A DNA stretch of 43,307 nt, from positions 1 through 43,307 of the IMG/VR virus record IMGVR_UViG_3300044645_001327; one strand, 5' to 3'. Positions 1 through 8,599 of this stretch are shown here, piece after piece; position 1 is the first letter of the stretch; the number at the start of each line of letters is the position of its first letter. Made by a program: the position numbers and the translations under genes. The DNA comes from a virus. Below the pieces are notes generated by a model. The model ran no database searches. It was given only the letters and a program-made list of their open reading frames with translations, and was not told the DNA's origin.

Positions 1-127
1 CACTTAATGCCGCAGTTTTTGGCTTAGGTGCTTCCTTGGTTTTGGGCGGTATCGCTCAATTGCTTACCCCTACACCCAAAACTGACGAAGACGAAGGCGA
101 CCCCAAAAAAAGTTTCAGCTTTAGCGG
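1..127. repeat. Left copy of the 127-bp identical contig ends
   Basis: Bases 1-127 are identical to bases 43181-43307. The reading frame of tail gene I continues without interruption from the right end into this copy, so the repeat marks circular closure of the contig. Its length of exactly 127 equals a common assembler k-mer, which argues for an assembly overlap of a circular or circularly permuted genome rather than a true terminal repeat. Confidence 0.95.
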
Positions 128-242
128 GATTCAAAATACGACACGGGCGGGTGTGCCGGTCCCCGTTGTCTATGGCGAGATGCTGGTCGGCGGCATTGTC
201 GTTAGCGCTGGCGCCGACATTGTGCAGGTGTCAGGCGTATGA
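1..242 (+). CDS. Tail assembly protein I, C-terminal part (continues from 42844)
   Basis: This is the end of the lambda gpI-like tail-tip assembly gene whose start lies at 42844. Position 3 is the first complete codon here, and the frame matches that of 42844-43307 across the circle junction. The visible part holds the end of a hydrophobic Gly/Ala-rich stretch, then a hydrophilic linker, then a short domain with the VPVVYGEMLVGG motif typical of gpI-family C-termini. The stop at 240-242 overlaps the ATG of gene J (ATGA), as in many lambda-type tail operons. On the circle the protein is about 193 residues. In the family, gpI acts with gpJ, gpL and gpK in building the tail tip. It is cut only because of where the contig was opened, not by mutation. 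Confidence 0.85.
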   Translation, partial: LNAAVFGLGASLVLGGIAQLLTPTPKTDEDEGDPKKSFSFSGIQNTTRAGVPVPVVYGEMLVGGIVVSAGADIVQVSGV

Positions 243-3200
243 GCATCTACGGTGCTGGTGGTGGTGGTAAGGGTAAAGGCGGCGGCGCCTTTCGTAAATC
301 CACGGAAGCCAAGGACAACCTTGATTCAACGGCTTACGCCAAGATTGTCGAAATCCTTAGCGAAGGTGAGATCGAAGGATTTGCCACGCCATCACGCTTG
401 GGGCTAACGCAAGGCACGACGCAATACATGAATGCGTCGATGAAGGATATTTATTTCAACAAGACGCGGCTACTTAATGCCACTGCCGACAACACACTGC
501 CGCAGGAATCTGACTTTAACTTTCAAAACGTCACCGTCGTGACCAAGTTTGGCACGCAAAGCCAGGCCTATGTGCCAGGGTTTGATGCCGTTGAAGAAGA
601 GATCTCGGTTGGTCAGGACGTTGTGCTTGCAACGCCAGTCGTCAAAACTATTATTGACACCAACGTTAATGCTGTACGGCTGACCATTAGCGTTCCGTTG
701 CTGCAAAAGGTACTCGATAACGGCGACATCGTTGGCACGTCATTGTCGCTAGCGATTGCAGTTCGTTACTTCGGCGGGAGTTACACCACAGTCATTAACG
801 ACACCATTTCAGGCCGCACGTCTGACCTGTATCAGCGCGATTACATCGTTGACCTTGCTGGTGCGTTTCCAGTTGACATCCGCGTTAGCCGCACATCAGC
901 AGAACCGGTCAGCATCAAGGAAACCAATACCTTCTCGTGGTCTAGCTACACCGAGCTGATCTACAAAAAGCTTAAGTACCCAAACACTGCCTACGTCGCT
1001 ACACGGATTGATGCTGAGCAGTTCAGCAACATCCCACAACGCGCCTACAAAATTCGTGGCATCAAGGTTGCTATCCCGAGCAATGCAACCGTTGACTTGG
1101 AAACTGGCAGGTTGACCTATTCCGGCATTTGGAATGGCACCTTCGGCGCTGCTGCATGGACCAGCGACCCCGCTTGGATTCTGTGGGATTTGCTCACCAG
1201 CAGGCGCTACGGATTGGGTGATCACATCCAAGCCAACACACTGGACAAGTGGGCATTTTTCCAAGCTAGCAAGTATTGCGCTGAACTGGTATCGACTGGC
1301 CTAAATGATCCAATCAGCGAGCCACGGTTTAGCTGCAATGTCAACATCCAAACGCAAGAAGAGGCCTATAAGCTCATCAACGATATGTGTTCAGTGTTCC
1401 GCGCCATGCCGTACTGGGCGGCTGGATCACTGAGCATGATGCAAGACCGGGCAGCGGATCCGGTTGCATTATTTACCCTTGCCAATGTCAGTGAAGATGG
1501 CTTCACCTACGAATCCAGCAGCCTGAAGACCCGCTCAACTGTTGTCGTTGTTGGTTGGCTCAACCTAGAGCTGGGCGACATTGATCGGGAAGTAGTCGAA
1601 GATCCTGAAGGCATCGCCCGTTATGGCGTAGTGACTAAAGAGGTGACGGCATTTGCCACCACCAGCCGGTCACAAGCCCATCGCGTGGGCGAGTGGATTC
1701 TCTACTCCGAACGCTACGAGACAGAAGTATGCAGCTTCACCACCAGCTTGGAGAACGGCATCATCGTTCGTCCCGGTGCTGTCATCAACATTGCCGATCC
1801 TGTTAAGTCTGGCGCTCGCCGCGCTGGCCGCATCAGTAGCGGAACCGCATCCACCGTCACGGTTGACAATGCAACCGATCTACCCAGCACCGGCACCCTG
1901 AGCGTGGTGCTAGACGATGGCATCGTCGAATCGCGCACCATCACAGACCTGACTGCTGGTGTGTACACAGTCACGCCGCCGTTCAGCATGGCGCCACAAA
2001 ATGGTGGCGTGTGGATGGTTGAAACCAGCGACATTCAGCCAACGCAATGGAAAGTGCTGGGCATCCAAGAAGAAGAGGGCATCAACTATTCGATCACAGC
2101 CGTCAGCTACAACAGCAGCAAATACGATTATGTGGAGCGTGGCGCACCACTTGAAGCCCGCGACATTACCAACTTGAACGTGCCACCTGCAACACCGCAG
2201 GACTTGACCGGCACCGAGATTCTGTATCCGCTCAATGGTCGGGTCACAACAAAGCTGGCACTTACATGGAAAGGTGTCCGTGGCGTCAATGAATACAAAA
2301 TTCGGTGGCGGGCAGAATTTGGCAACTGGACAGAGGTGCGCCAATACGGCCCGCTGTACGAAATCGAGGATGTCACTACCGGCAACTACCAAGTGGAGGT
2401 GTATGCAATCAGCTCCACGCAGGTGATTAGCAGCGCACCGGCTGAGATGATGTTCTCGGTGACGGGCGTTGGCGCACCACCTGCTAACCCGACCGGCGTC
2501 AGCTTGGTGCCCATCAACGAAAGCACCGCCATCATCCAGTGGGATCTAGCGACCGACCTCGATGTGCTGATTGGCGGTGAAGTGCTGATTCGCCATGACC
2601 CGCGTGACATGCCAGCAGCGGAGTGGTCAACCAGTAACGCCATCGTGCAGGCAGCGGCTGGCAACCAAACCCAAAAGCAGGTGCCGCTGTTAGCTGGCAC
2701 TTATTTTGTTGCATTCCGTGATCAATCCGGCGTGCGGTCGCTGGTGCCGGTTGGCATCCATGCAGCATTGCCCACGCCGCAGCCACGCCTGAGCGTAAAG
2801 GTCTGGGAAGAGCAAAATCTGGTGCCCAAGTTTGATGGCACCAAAACTAACTTCATCTATGACGCCGGCAAGGTTGCGCTGTATTTGAACCCAGCGACTG
2901 CGCTGACTGGTACCTACGTCTACAAGGACACGCTGGACCTGACGCAGGTTTATGACATCAACCTGCGCCGCCGAATCATTAGCTATCCGGTCAGCACGTC
3001 AATCAACTTTGATAGCGTCGGGGTGGCATTGTCCGTGACTGGAATTGTCGCAGGCAAAAGGTATAAAATTGTTTCCATCGGTACAACAGATTTTCTTGCC
3101 ATTGGCGCAGACAGCAATACCGTGGGCCTTATTTTCACGGCAACAGGCCCTGGCACAGGTACTGGCACGGTGGATAGCTTTTTTGACGACCAGCCCGGCA

Positions 3201-3655
3201 ACTTCGACGGTAGTGACCTTGACCAAACCAACTGCATTACCTACGTCCGCACAACTAACGACAACCCAGCCGGCACGCCAACGTGGGGACCGTGGAACGA
3301 GTTCGTTAATGCCGTGGTGCGAGCACGCGCCATCCAGGTGCGGGTGATTGGCATTACCCAAAGCAACCTAATCGGCTTGGCGATCTCAGACCTTGGTGCA
3401 ACGGCTGAACTGCAGCAGCGGGTTGAATCTGGCAACCGCACTGGCGCCAACACCTACACGGTCACGTTTGCCCAGGCGTTTTATCAGACGCCGAACATCG
3501 TGATCAGCCCGTCGAATATGGCAACCGGCGACTACTACACCGTCACCTCTACCAGCCGCACCGGCTTCACTGTAAACTTCTACAACAGTGCCAATGCAGG
3601 CGTGACTCGCAGTTGCGATTACACTGCTACTGGCTACGGCAGAGAGATCGTCTAA
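239..3655 (+). CDS. Central tail-tip / host-specificity protein J (gpJ-like)
   Basis: This 1138-residue protein is the lambda gpJ-type central tail tip, the baseplate hub that contacts the host. The N-terminus is a Gly/Lys-rich segment followed by the KIVEILSEGEIEGF block that marks gpJ-family proteins. The body is the conserved hub (about 50-640). It is followed by two fibronectin type III-like domains (about 650-740 and 745-840), a segment with the pattern YKIVSIGTTDF...GTGTGTV, and a C-terminal beta domain (about 1070-1138, with GFTVNF and YTATGYG) resembling H-type lectin folds. The C-terminal domains are the likely receptor-binding part. The ATG overlaps the stop of gene I and the stop overlaps the next ATG, so the gene is translationally coupled on both sides. 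The family assignment is strong. The receptor cannot be inferred. Confidence 0.92.
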   Translation: MSIYGAGGGGKGKGGGAFRKSTEAKDNLDSTAYAKIVEILSEGEIEGFATPSRLGLTQGTTQYMNASMKDIYFNKTRLLNATADNTLPQESDFNFQNVTVVTKFGTQSQAYVPGFDAVEEEISVGQDVVLATPVVKTIIDTNVNAVRLTISVPLLQKVLDNGDIVGTSLSLAIAVRYFGGSYTTVINDTISGRTSDLYQRDYIVDLAGAFPVDIRVSRTSAEPVSIKETNTFSWSSYTELIYKKLKYPNTAYVATRIDAEQFSNIPQRAYKIRGIKVAIPSNATVDLETGRLTYSGIWNGTFGAAAWTSDPAWILWDLLTSRRYGLGDHIQANTLDKWAFFQASKYCAELVSTGLNDPISEPRFSCNVNIQTQEEAYKLINDMCSVFRAMPYWAAGSLSMMQDRAADPVALFTLANVSEDGFTYESSSLKTRSTVVVVGWLNLELGDIDREVVEDPEGIARYGVVTKEVTAFATTSRSQAHRVGEWILYSERYETEVCSFTTSLENGIIVRPGAVINIADPVKSGARRAGRISSGTASTVTVDNATDLPSTGTLSVVLDDGIVESRTITDLTAGVYTVTPPFSMAPQNGGVWMVETSDIQPTQWKVLGIQEEEGINYSITAVSYNSSKYDYVERGAPLEARDITNLNVPPATPQDLTGTEILYPLNGRVTTKLALTWKGVRGVNEYKIRWRAEFGNWTEVRQYGPLYEIEDVTTGNYQVEVYAISSTQVISSAPAEMMFSVTGVGAPPANPTGVSLVPINESTAIIQWDLATDLDVLIGGEVLIRHDPRDMPAAEWSTSNAIVQAAAGNQTQKQVPLLAGTYFVAFRDQSGVRSLVPVGIHAALPTPQPRLSVKVWEEQNLVPKFDGTKTNFIYDAGKVALYLNPATALTGTYVYKDTLDLTQVYDINLRRRIISYPVSTSINFDSVGVALSVTGIVAGKRYKIVSIGTTDFLAIGADSNTVGLIFTATGPGTGTGTVDSFFDDQPGNFDGSDLDQTNCITYVRTTNDNPAGTPTWGPWNEFVNAVVRARAIQVRVIGITQSNLIGLAISDLGATAELQQRVESGNRTGANTYTVTFAQAFYQTPNIVISPSNMATGDYYTVTSTSRTGFTVNFYNSANAGVTRSCDYTATGYGREIV

Positions 3656-4701
3656 TGGCGCAAGCTGACCAGACCGTTCAGAACGACACATTCCCGACGG
3701 TCCGCGCTGACATCAACAACAACCTGGCCGCACTGTTTTCAAACAGCAGCGGCGTTCCTCAGCCATCAAGCACGGTGGCGTTTCAGGATTGGATCGACCT
3801 TGGAACGACAATCGATCCAACATCCACCTCCCCAGTCTGGAGAAAGCGCAATTCCAACAACAACGCCTGGATCAAGGTCGCCACGATTGTTGGTAATACA
3901 ATCACCTTTGAAGGCACGCTGCCGTCGCAGACCAGCCAAAGCGGCAAGTATCTAACCACCAACGGCACTGTCGCTAGCTGGGGCGCAATCCCGCCCGGCT
4001 CTAGCAAGGAAGTTTTTACTGCTAACGGCACATGGGTGAAGCCCACCGCTGGCACCATTGCACTGATCACGCTATGGGGTGGCGGTGGCAGTGGTGCGCG
4101 ATTTGGGAGTTCAGCCGCTGGCGGTGGCGGCGGTGGTGCTTGCGTGCAGCGGTTATTTCAGTTGTCGGATTTGCCTGGTTCTGCTGCGGTCACAATCGGC
4201 GCAGGTGGTGCAGCGATTGGATCCACGACTGATGCCAACGGCAACGTCGGCGGCACCAGCAGCTTTGGCAGCTTGATGAGTGCTTATGGTGGCGCTGGTG
4301 GTAGCCGGACCTCTGCGGGGGGCACTCCTCTTGCTAATGGTGGCGGCGGTGGTGGCAGCCTGGCTGCTGGATCTAGCAGTACAGGTGGCGCTGGCCACGG
4401 CTCTACATTGACCGGTGGCAATGCAGGGGATAAAGGTGATTATGGCGGTGCCGGAGGCGGCACTGGCACCCTCTCGCCTGTTGGCGCGACTGCTTTCTGG
4501 GGCGGTGGCGGTGGCGGCGGTGCTAATAATGGTTCTGCTACCCAACGCGCAGGTGGCGACAGCCTGAACGGCGGTGATGGCGCAACATCCAACACCGGCA
4601 CGACTGCATCAGTGCCCGGTGGCGGTGGCGGTAGCTCCAATCAAACAGCAGTCGCTAGTGGTGCTGGCGGTGCTGGTCTCTGCATCGTCTACATCTGGTG
4701 A
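3655..4701 (+). CDS. Glycine-rich tail fibre / adhesin
   Basis: This is a 348-residue tail-fibre-type protein. I start it at the ATG overlapping the stop of J (TAATG); an upstream in-frame ATG at 3613 would lie deep inside J. The N-terminal 110 residues (MAQADQTVQNDTFPTVRAD...) look like a virion-attachment domain. From about residue 120 there is the motif FTANGTWVKPTAGT...WGGGG, followed by more than 150 residues with repeated runs of 4-7 glycines separated by Ser/Thr/Ala loops. Such poly-glycine segments form compact bundles in T4-like fibre-tip adhesins and carry variable receptor-binding loops. The role as a receptor-binding adhesin is inferred from this composition and from its place between J and the S74 fibre. 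It ends in a hydrophobic LCIVYIW tail. Confidence 0.75.
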   Translation: MAQADQTVQNDTFPTVRADINNNLAALFSNSSGVPQPSSTVAFQDWIDLGTTIDPTSTSPVWRKRNSNNNAWIKVATIVGNTITFEGTLPSQTSQSGKYLTTNGTVASWGAIPPGSSKEVFTANGTWVKPTAGTIALITLWGGGGSGARFGSSAAGGGGGGACVQRLFQLSDLPGSAAVTIGAGGAAIGSTTDANGNVGGTSSFGSLMSAYGGAGGSRTSAGGTPLANGGGGGGSLAAGSSSTGGAGHGSTLTGGNAGDKGDYGGAGGGTGTLSPVGATAFWGGGGGGGANNGSATQRAGGDSLNGGDGATSNTGTTASVPGGGGGSSNQTAVASGAGGAGLCIVYIW

Positions 4702-4886
4702 TGACTATGAATTACGCAATCGTCGAAAATGGCATCGTCATCAATGTCACCGTCTGGGATGGCGAGGCGTCATGGCAACCACCTGAAGGTTGCGATCTGG
4801 TGCCATTGCAGGATGGCGCAGGTATTGGCTGGGGATATGTAGACGGCAGCTTTGTGGCACCTGAAATGCCAGAAGCAGTAGAGTAG
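4701..4886 (+). CDS. Small tail-fibre-associated protein
   Basis: This is a 61-residue protein (MTMNYAIVENGIVINVTVWD...) whose ATG overlaps the stop of the upstream fibre gene (TGATG). A GTG at 4698 and an ATG at 4707 are alternative starts. The pattern [YAIVENGxVxNVxxWDG]...[GWGYVDGxFVAP] is a small conserved module found next to tail-fibre genes in many phages, often also fused to fibre C-termini. It has no membrane segment and no cysteine pair. The function is not established; a fibre-tip or assembly role is inferred from location only. Confidence 0.65.
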   Translation: MTMNYAIVENGIVINVTVWDGEASWQPPEGCDLVPLQDGAGIGWGYVDGSFVAPEMPEAVE

Positions 4887-4908
4887 GCCATAAAGGACTG
4901 CTCCAGCA

Positions 4909-6900
4909 ATGGCTGACCGTAAGATTTCGGACCTGACAGCACTGACTGCACCAGCGGCGGGTGACTACCTGCCCATCGTTGACATCAGCGAGGTTGCTGC
5001 TGCCAGTAAGAACAAGCGGATCACCATCGAGGAGCTGTTCCGTGGCGTGCCTGACGGTACTGCCGCTGCACCTGCCATTGCACCTGAGAGCGATCCCAAC
5101 ACTGGCATTTATAGCTCTGGTGCCGACCAGCTAAGTATTGCCACCAATGGCACCGAACGCCTGCGTATTGATAGTGCTGGTCAAATCGAAGCCGTATCTC
5201 TTGGCACTGCCGCCGCGCCTACTTTTAGCTTTACCGGCGACCCCAACACCGGCATCTACAGCCCCGGTGCAGATCAACTCGCCATCAGCACAGGTGGCAC
5301 GGGGCGGTTGTTTGTTGATGCGAATGGAAATGTTGGGATCAGTACGGCGTCAATCACTCCAGTCACTGGTTACAGATTCCTTGTAATTAATGGCGTGGAC
5401 GGCGCAGTACTTAGTTTTCAAACTTCCTCAATCGGAGAAGGGGCTATTGTCTCATACAATCAAGGGGCAAATTTTAGCGTAGGAAGCGTTACAAGTATCC
5501 CACTAATCTTTTATACCAACAACACCGAGCGGATGCGCCTAACCTCCGCTGGCCTTTTAGGTCTGGGGACTAGTAGCCCCGGGACGTTACTTGATATTTC
5601 AGTAGCGGGGGGAATGGCAAGAATTGGAAGTGGCAGTGGTAATAATTTGATTCAGGCGTACACCGGAGCTAGCGGCCTTGGAATGTGGGCAGGTGGCTCA
5701 ACACGTTTCTACTCGTCTGCAAATATTACATTTTCGACTAACGCAACAATTGGTACAGGCACACCCACTGGATACGTCGATGCGATGACCATCGATAGCT
5801 CCGGGCGAGTAGGGATTGGCACTACGAGCCCTCTATTCCCCTTGGATGTCAACGGTGTTATTTACACAAGGGGTAGGGGCAGCACATTTGGCGTTCTATT
5901 TGATGACTGGAGAATTTATAACTCAACAGCCCCTGGAGCCCTTGTTTTTGACAATGGTTCCGAACGCGCCCGCATCGACAGCTCCGGCAGGTTGCTGGTG
6001 GGCACGTCTAGTGCGCGTGCAAACTTCACAAGCGGCGCAAGAACCAGCCCCTTCCAAATAGAAGGCACCTCTCTTAACAACTCAGCATTGTCAATTCTTA
6101 GGAACTCAAACGATACCGGGCAAAGCGGAATTTACCTCGCTAAATCACGCTCCACAACAGTAGGCGATGCAACTCCTGACATCGTTGCTGATGGTGATTC
6201 GCTGGGCTCGATCTTTTTCCAAGGTGCCGATAATACAAACTTTGTCAGTAGCGCATCAATTACAGCACAAGTAGACGGCACCCCCGGCGCTGATGACATG
6301 CCGGGCAGGTTAGTGTTCTCCACTACGGCAGATGGCGCGGCAAGTCCTACGGAGCGGATGCGGATCAATAGTGCTGGCAGAGTTTTCATTGGAAAAACAG
6401 CAGATGACGATAGCGTTGGCATTACCGCCGCCACACTTGGAAATATTTATATCGTACGGGATGGCGGTGTAGTACTAGGCCTTAATCGACTTAATAGTGA
6501 CGGAACAATTGCAACTTTTGGAAGAAGCAATACAACCGTTGGCACTATTAGCGTAACCACTACCGCTACTGCTTACAACACTTCTTCTGACTACCGCCTC
6601 AAAGAAAACGTCGTTGAAGTCACTGACGGCATAACCCGTCTGCAGCAACTAAAGCCCAGCCGCTTTAACTTCATCGCTGCTCCTGGTCACACTGTCGACG
6701 GCTTCATTGCCCACGAGGTGCAGGAAGTAGTTTCTGAAGCCATCACTGGCGAAAAGGATGCAGTCGATGATGACGGCAACCCCGTTTACCAAGGCATCGA
6801 CCAATCCAAGCTGGTGCCCCTGCTGACGGCTGCCCTTCAAGAAGCCATTGGTGAAATCGAATCACTGAAGGCTCGTGTCGCAGCCCTTGAGGGCGCGTAG
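4909..6900 (+). CDS. Tail fibre with C-terminal S74 intramolecular chaperone domain
   Basis: This is a 663-residue fibre. The N-terminus (MADRKISDLTALTAPAAGDYLPIVD) is a common virion-attachment motif. Two imperfect repeats follow at about residues 50-95 and 99-144, each carrying DPNTGIYS.GADQL. and an [RI/LF]-D-[SA/AN]-G cap, with shorter GTERM.I.SAG-type caps recurring to about residue 500. The last 106 residues (from about 558, TSSDYRLKENV) are an endosialidase-type (peptidase S74) chaperone domain. In this family the domain trimerises the fibre and then cuts itself off near the S-D-x-R-L-K motif. It ends in a coiled coil (IGEIESLKARVAALEGA). The central part (about 5370-6560) is more AT-rich than its flanks, which suggests a swapped receptor-binding region. 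Confidence 0.88.
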   Translation: MADRKISDLTALTAPAAGDYLPIVDISEVAAASKNKRITIEELFRGVPDGTAAAPAIAPESDPNTGIYSSGADQLSIATNGTERLRIDSAGQIEAVSLGTAAAPTFSFTGDPNTGIYSPGADQLAISTGGTGRLFVDANGNVGISTASITPVTGYRFLVINGVDGAVLSFQTSSIGEGAIVSYNQGANFSVGSVTSIPLIFYTNNTERMRLTSAGLLGLGTSSPGTLLDISVAGGMARIGSGSGNNLIQAYTGASGLGMWAGGSTRFYSSANITFSTNATIGTGTPTGYVDAMTIDSSGRVGIGTTSPLFPLDVNGVIYTRGRGSTFGVLFDDWRIYNSTAPGALVFDNGSERARIDSSGRLLVGTSSARANFTSGARTSPFQIEGTSLNNSALSILRNSNDTGQSGIYLAKSRSTTVGDATPDIVADGDSLGSIFFQGADNTNFVSSASITAQVDGTPGADDMPGRLVFSTTADGAASPTERMRINSAGRVFIGKTADDDSVGITAATLGNIYIVRDGGVVLGLNRLNSDGTIATFGRSNTTVGTISVTTTATAYNTSSDYRLKENVVEVTDGITRLQQLKPSRFNFIAAPGHTVDGFIAHEVQEVVSEAITGEKDAVDDDGNPVYQGIDQSKLVPLLTAALQEAIGEIESLKARVAALEGA

Positions 6901-6921
6901 TCACCTTCAATACTGAGCGTG

Positions 6922-6949
6922 AGCCCGCTGTAACCGGCGGGCTTTTCTT
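6922..6949 (+). terminator. Rho-independent terminator after the tail-fibre gene
   Basis: A 7-bp GC-rich stem (AGCCCGC at 6922-6928 paired with GCGGGCT at 6937-6943) is followed by TTTTCTT. It lies 21 bp after the S74 fibre stop and before the integrase, so it should end the late tail transcript. Confidence 0.85.
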
Positions 6950-6962
6950 GTAGGGTTGGTAC

Positions 6963-7811
6963 ATGACACTTGTAGAACTCTGGGACGCCTTCCTCGCTGA
7001 GCGTTCTATTGCCTTGTGCCCAACAAGCCTTACCTCTGACTACCGGCAGGTTCGCAAGTGGTTGATTCGATGTCCTGTGCAGGACCTCAGCCACGCAAGA
7101 CAGGTGATGATCTGGGTCCTAGGCGAAAAGCCTGTGCTGTCGTCACGGCGCGTGGCGATGTACACCAAAAGCATGTACAAGTGGGCGGCGCAAGAGGATG
7201 TTGGCTACCTAGAACGCAACCCGCTGGCCAGCTTCAAAATGCCGAAGGCGCCGCAAAAAGACGAGGAGATTGTCGTAATACCACGCAATGAAGTCGGCAT
7301 AGTGCTTGCTGCACTTGCTGCAAAATGCAGCTATCAAGATGTCAACTGGTCGTGGTACACCGAGTTCATGCTGCAAACTGCAATGCGCACTGGTGAGGTG
7401 CGAGCTTTGAGATGGTCAGACATCAGGGAAAATAAGATCCTTGTACATAGCAACTGGACACTGACACACGGTTATAAAGACAGCACTAAAACCAACAAGA
7501 AGCGATGGGTGCCGTTGAACAGTAAATGCCAAGCCATCCTTGAGCAACTGCCACAGGAAAACGAGTGCATCTTCCCGTGGAATCGAGTGGCGTTTCAGAG
7601 TTACTTCCGTAAAAAGCTGCAGCCGTTGCATGGCGCTGGGTTGATCTCCCACCTGTACCGTCCGTACGACTGCAGGCATACGGCAATCAGCCGCTGGATT
7701 GAAGCCGGAATCCCAGTGCCACAGGTGGCTGCATGGGCCGGCAACACCAGCGAGGTGATTTTCAAGCACTACTGCAATACCACCCAAGAGTACGAGATGC
7801 CTGTACTATGA
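6963..7811 (+). CDS. int: Tyrosine recombinase / phage integrase
   Basis: This 282-residue site-specific recombinase would insert the phage circle into the host chromosome and is the main evidence for a temperate life cycle. Residues 1-90 form a SAM-like core-binding domain. Residues about 110-280 form the catalytic domain. The first catalytic Arg is R142 (MRTGEVRALRW). A Lys lies at about 178-180 (TKTNKKRWVPL). The second Arg box reads P-Y-D-C-R-H-T (R238), with Tyr235 where many family members have His. The usual LGH box is AWAGN, and the nucleophile is Tyr270 (IFKHY). Length is at the short end for phage integrases. There is no N-terminal arm-binding AP2-like domain that I can recognise. 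Repeated TGCCTA elements just downstream are a candidate attP. Confidence 0.93.
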   Translation: MTLVELWDAFLAERSIALCPTSLTSDYRQVRKWLIRCPVQDLSHARQVMIWVLGEKPVLSSRRVAMYTKSMYKWAAQEDVGYLERNPLASFKMPKAPQKDEEIVVIPRNEVGIVLAALAAKCSYQDVNWSWYTEFMLQTAMRTGEVRALRWSDIRENKILVHSNWTLTHGYKDSTKTNKKRWVPLNSKCQAILEQLPQENECIFPWNRVAFQSYFRKKLQPLHGAGLISHLYRPYDCRHTAISRWIEAGIPVPQVAAWAGNTSEVIFKHYCNTTQEYEMPVL

Positions 7812-7834
7812 GCCATTGAAGGCCTCTATACTCA

Positions 7835-7903
7835 TGCCTACCGCAATCCCCACCACCGTCATCACCTGGGCGTAGGCAACTGCTTTGTGCTACTATTGCC
7901 TAA
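7835..7903. other. Candidate attP / integrase arm sites
   Basis: Three copies of a heptamer occur within 69 bp directly behind the integrase: TGCCTAC (7835-7841), its reverse complement GTAGGCA (7872-7878) and TGCCTAA (7897-7903). The last two also form a perfect 7-bp inverted repeat (TAGGCAA at 7873-7879, TTGCCTA at 7896-7902). Multiple inverted and direct short sites next to int are what attP arm or core sites look like, but they could equally be operators for the promoter at 7888. No tRNA 3' end is recognisable here. Confidence 0.35.
7888..7896 (+). promoter_or_regulatory. Extended -10 promoter before the homing-endonuclease-like gene
   Basis: TGCTACTAT matches the extended -10 pattern TGnTAnnnT and ends 28 bp before the ATG at 7925. 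No good -35 is visible. It overlaps the third TGCCTA repeat, so a protein bound there could block it. Confidence 0.5.
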
Positions 7904-7924
7904 GTAGAGCGCACACCTAGCGGT

Positions 7925-8599
7925 ATGAATCTTTCGGGGCAGTCCTACGGGCTTCTGACTGTTGTCGCAGAAGCAGGAAAAACCACAGGGGCCAGGCCAG
8001 AAAAGTTATGGCTGTGTATGTGCCTTTGCGGCACAAATAAAACAGTACGGCAAAATAACCTACGAAGTGGTCATACCAAAAGTTGCGGGTGCCAAGCAAA
8101 AGAGATAAATAGAAAAATTCATACCACTCATGGAATGAAACATACAAGTACATATATTACGTGGTGTCAAATGAAAGCACGTTGCAACTCTCCCACCAGT
8201 ACCTCTTACGGTAACTACGGAGCAAAAGGAATAACTGTTTGCGATAGATGGGGCACTTCTTTTCAAAACTTTTTGGCAGATATGGGCGAAAAACCAGACT
8301 CTACCTACTCTATTGAAAGAATTGACAATGCAAAAGGATACTTTCCCGAAAATTGCCGTTGGGCTACCTCTTCCGAGCAAAATAGAAATTACGGACGGAA
8401 TGTTTTTATTGCCTATGCCGGGCGTGAGCAATGCTTGACCGACTGGGCAAGTGAGCTTGGCATAGGCAGGGCCACACTGCGCTACCGCTTAAAGGCTGGT
8501 TGGACGGTAGATGACGCTTTTAATTTGCCTGCTAGCATGGCCAATAGCCCTGCTACCCGAAATGGCGACAACGATTCAATGGCGTATCGCGCAGCTTGA
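7925..8599 (+). CDS. HNH/AP2-type homing-endonuclease-like protein
   Basis: This 224-residue protein belongs to a phage family of free-standing homing-endonuclease-like proteins. An N-terminal zinc-binding Cys cluster (C31, C33, C35, then C54 and C56 in SCGC) is followed by a block with YGNYGAKGITVCDRW...F..DMG..P (about 95-125). Next comes the family hallmark ERIDNAKGYFPENCRWAT (131-148) and then N-rich residues. A helix-turn-helix segment sits near the C-terminus (about 160-192: WASELGIGRATLRYRLKAGW). The reading frame is visibly more AT-rich than its neighbours and has its own promoter, both signs of a separately acquired gene. Its 3' end overlaps the next gene by 38 bp. DNA cleavage is inferred from family resemblance only. 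A similar gene sits at 29908. Confidence 0.7.
   Translation: MNLSGQSYGLLTVVAEAGKTTGARPEKLWLCMCLCGTNKTVRQNNLRSGHTKSCGCQAKEINRKIHTTHGMKHTSTYITWCQMKARCNSPTSTSYGNYGAKGITVCDRWGTSFQNFLADMGEKPDSTYSIERIDNAKGYFPENCRWATSSEQNRNYGRNVFIAYAGREQCLTDWASELGIGRATLRYRLKAGWTVDDAFNLPASMANSPATRNGDNDSMAYRAA

Noticed and set aside
1-127. True direct terminal repeat of a linear phage genome
   Set aside because: Length equals a standard assembler k-mer and the repeat lies inside a tail gene that only makes sense as circular.
2128-2385. Short - strand frames inside J
   Set aside because: Shadows of the J gene, no conserved pattern.
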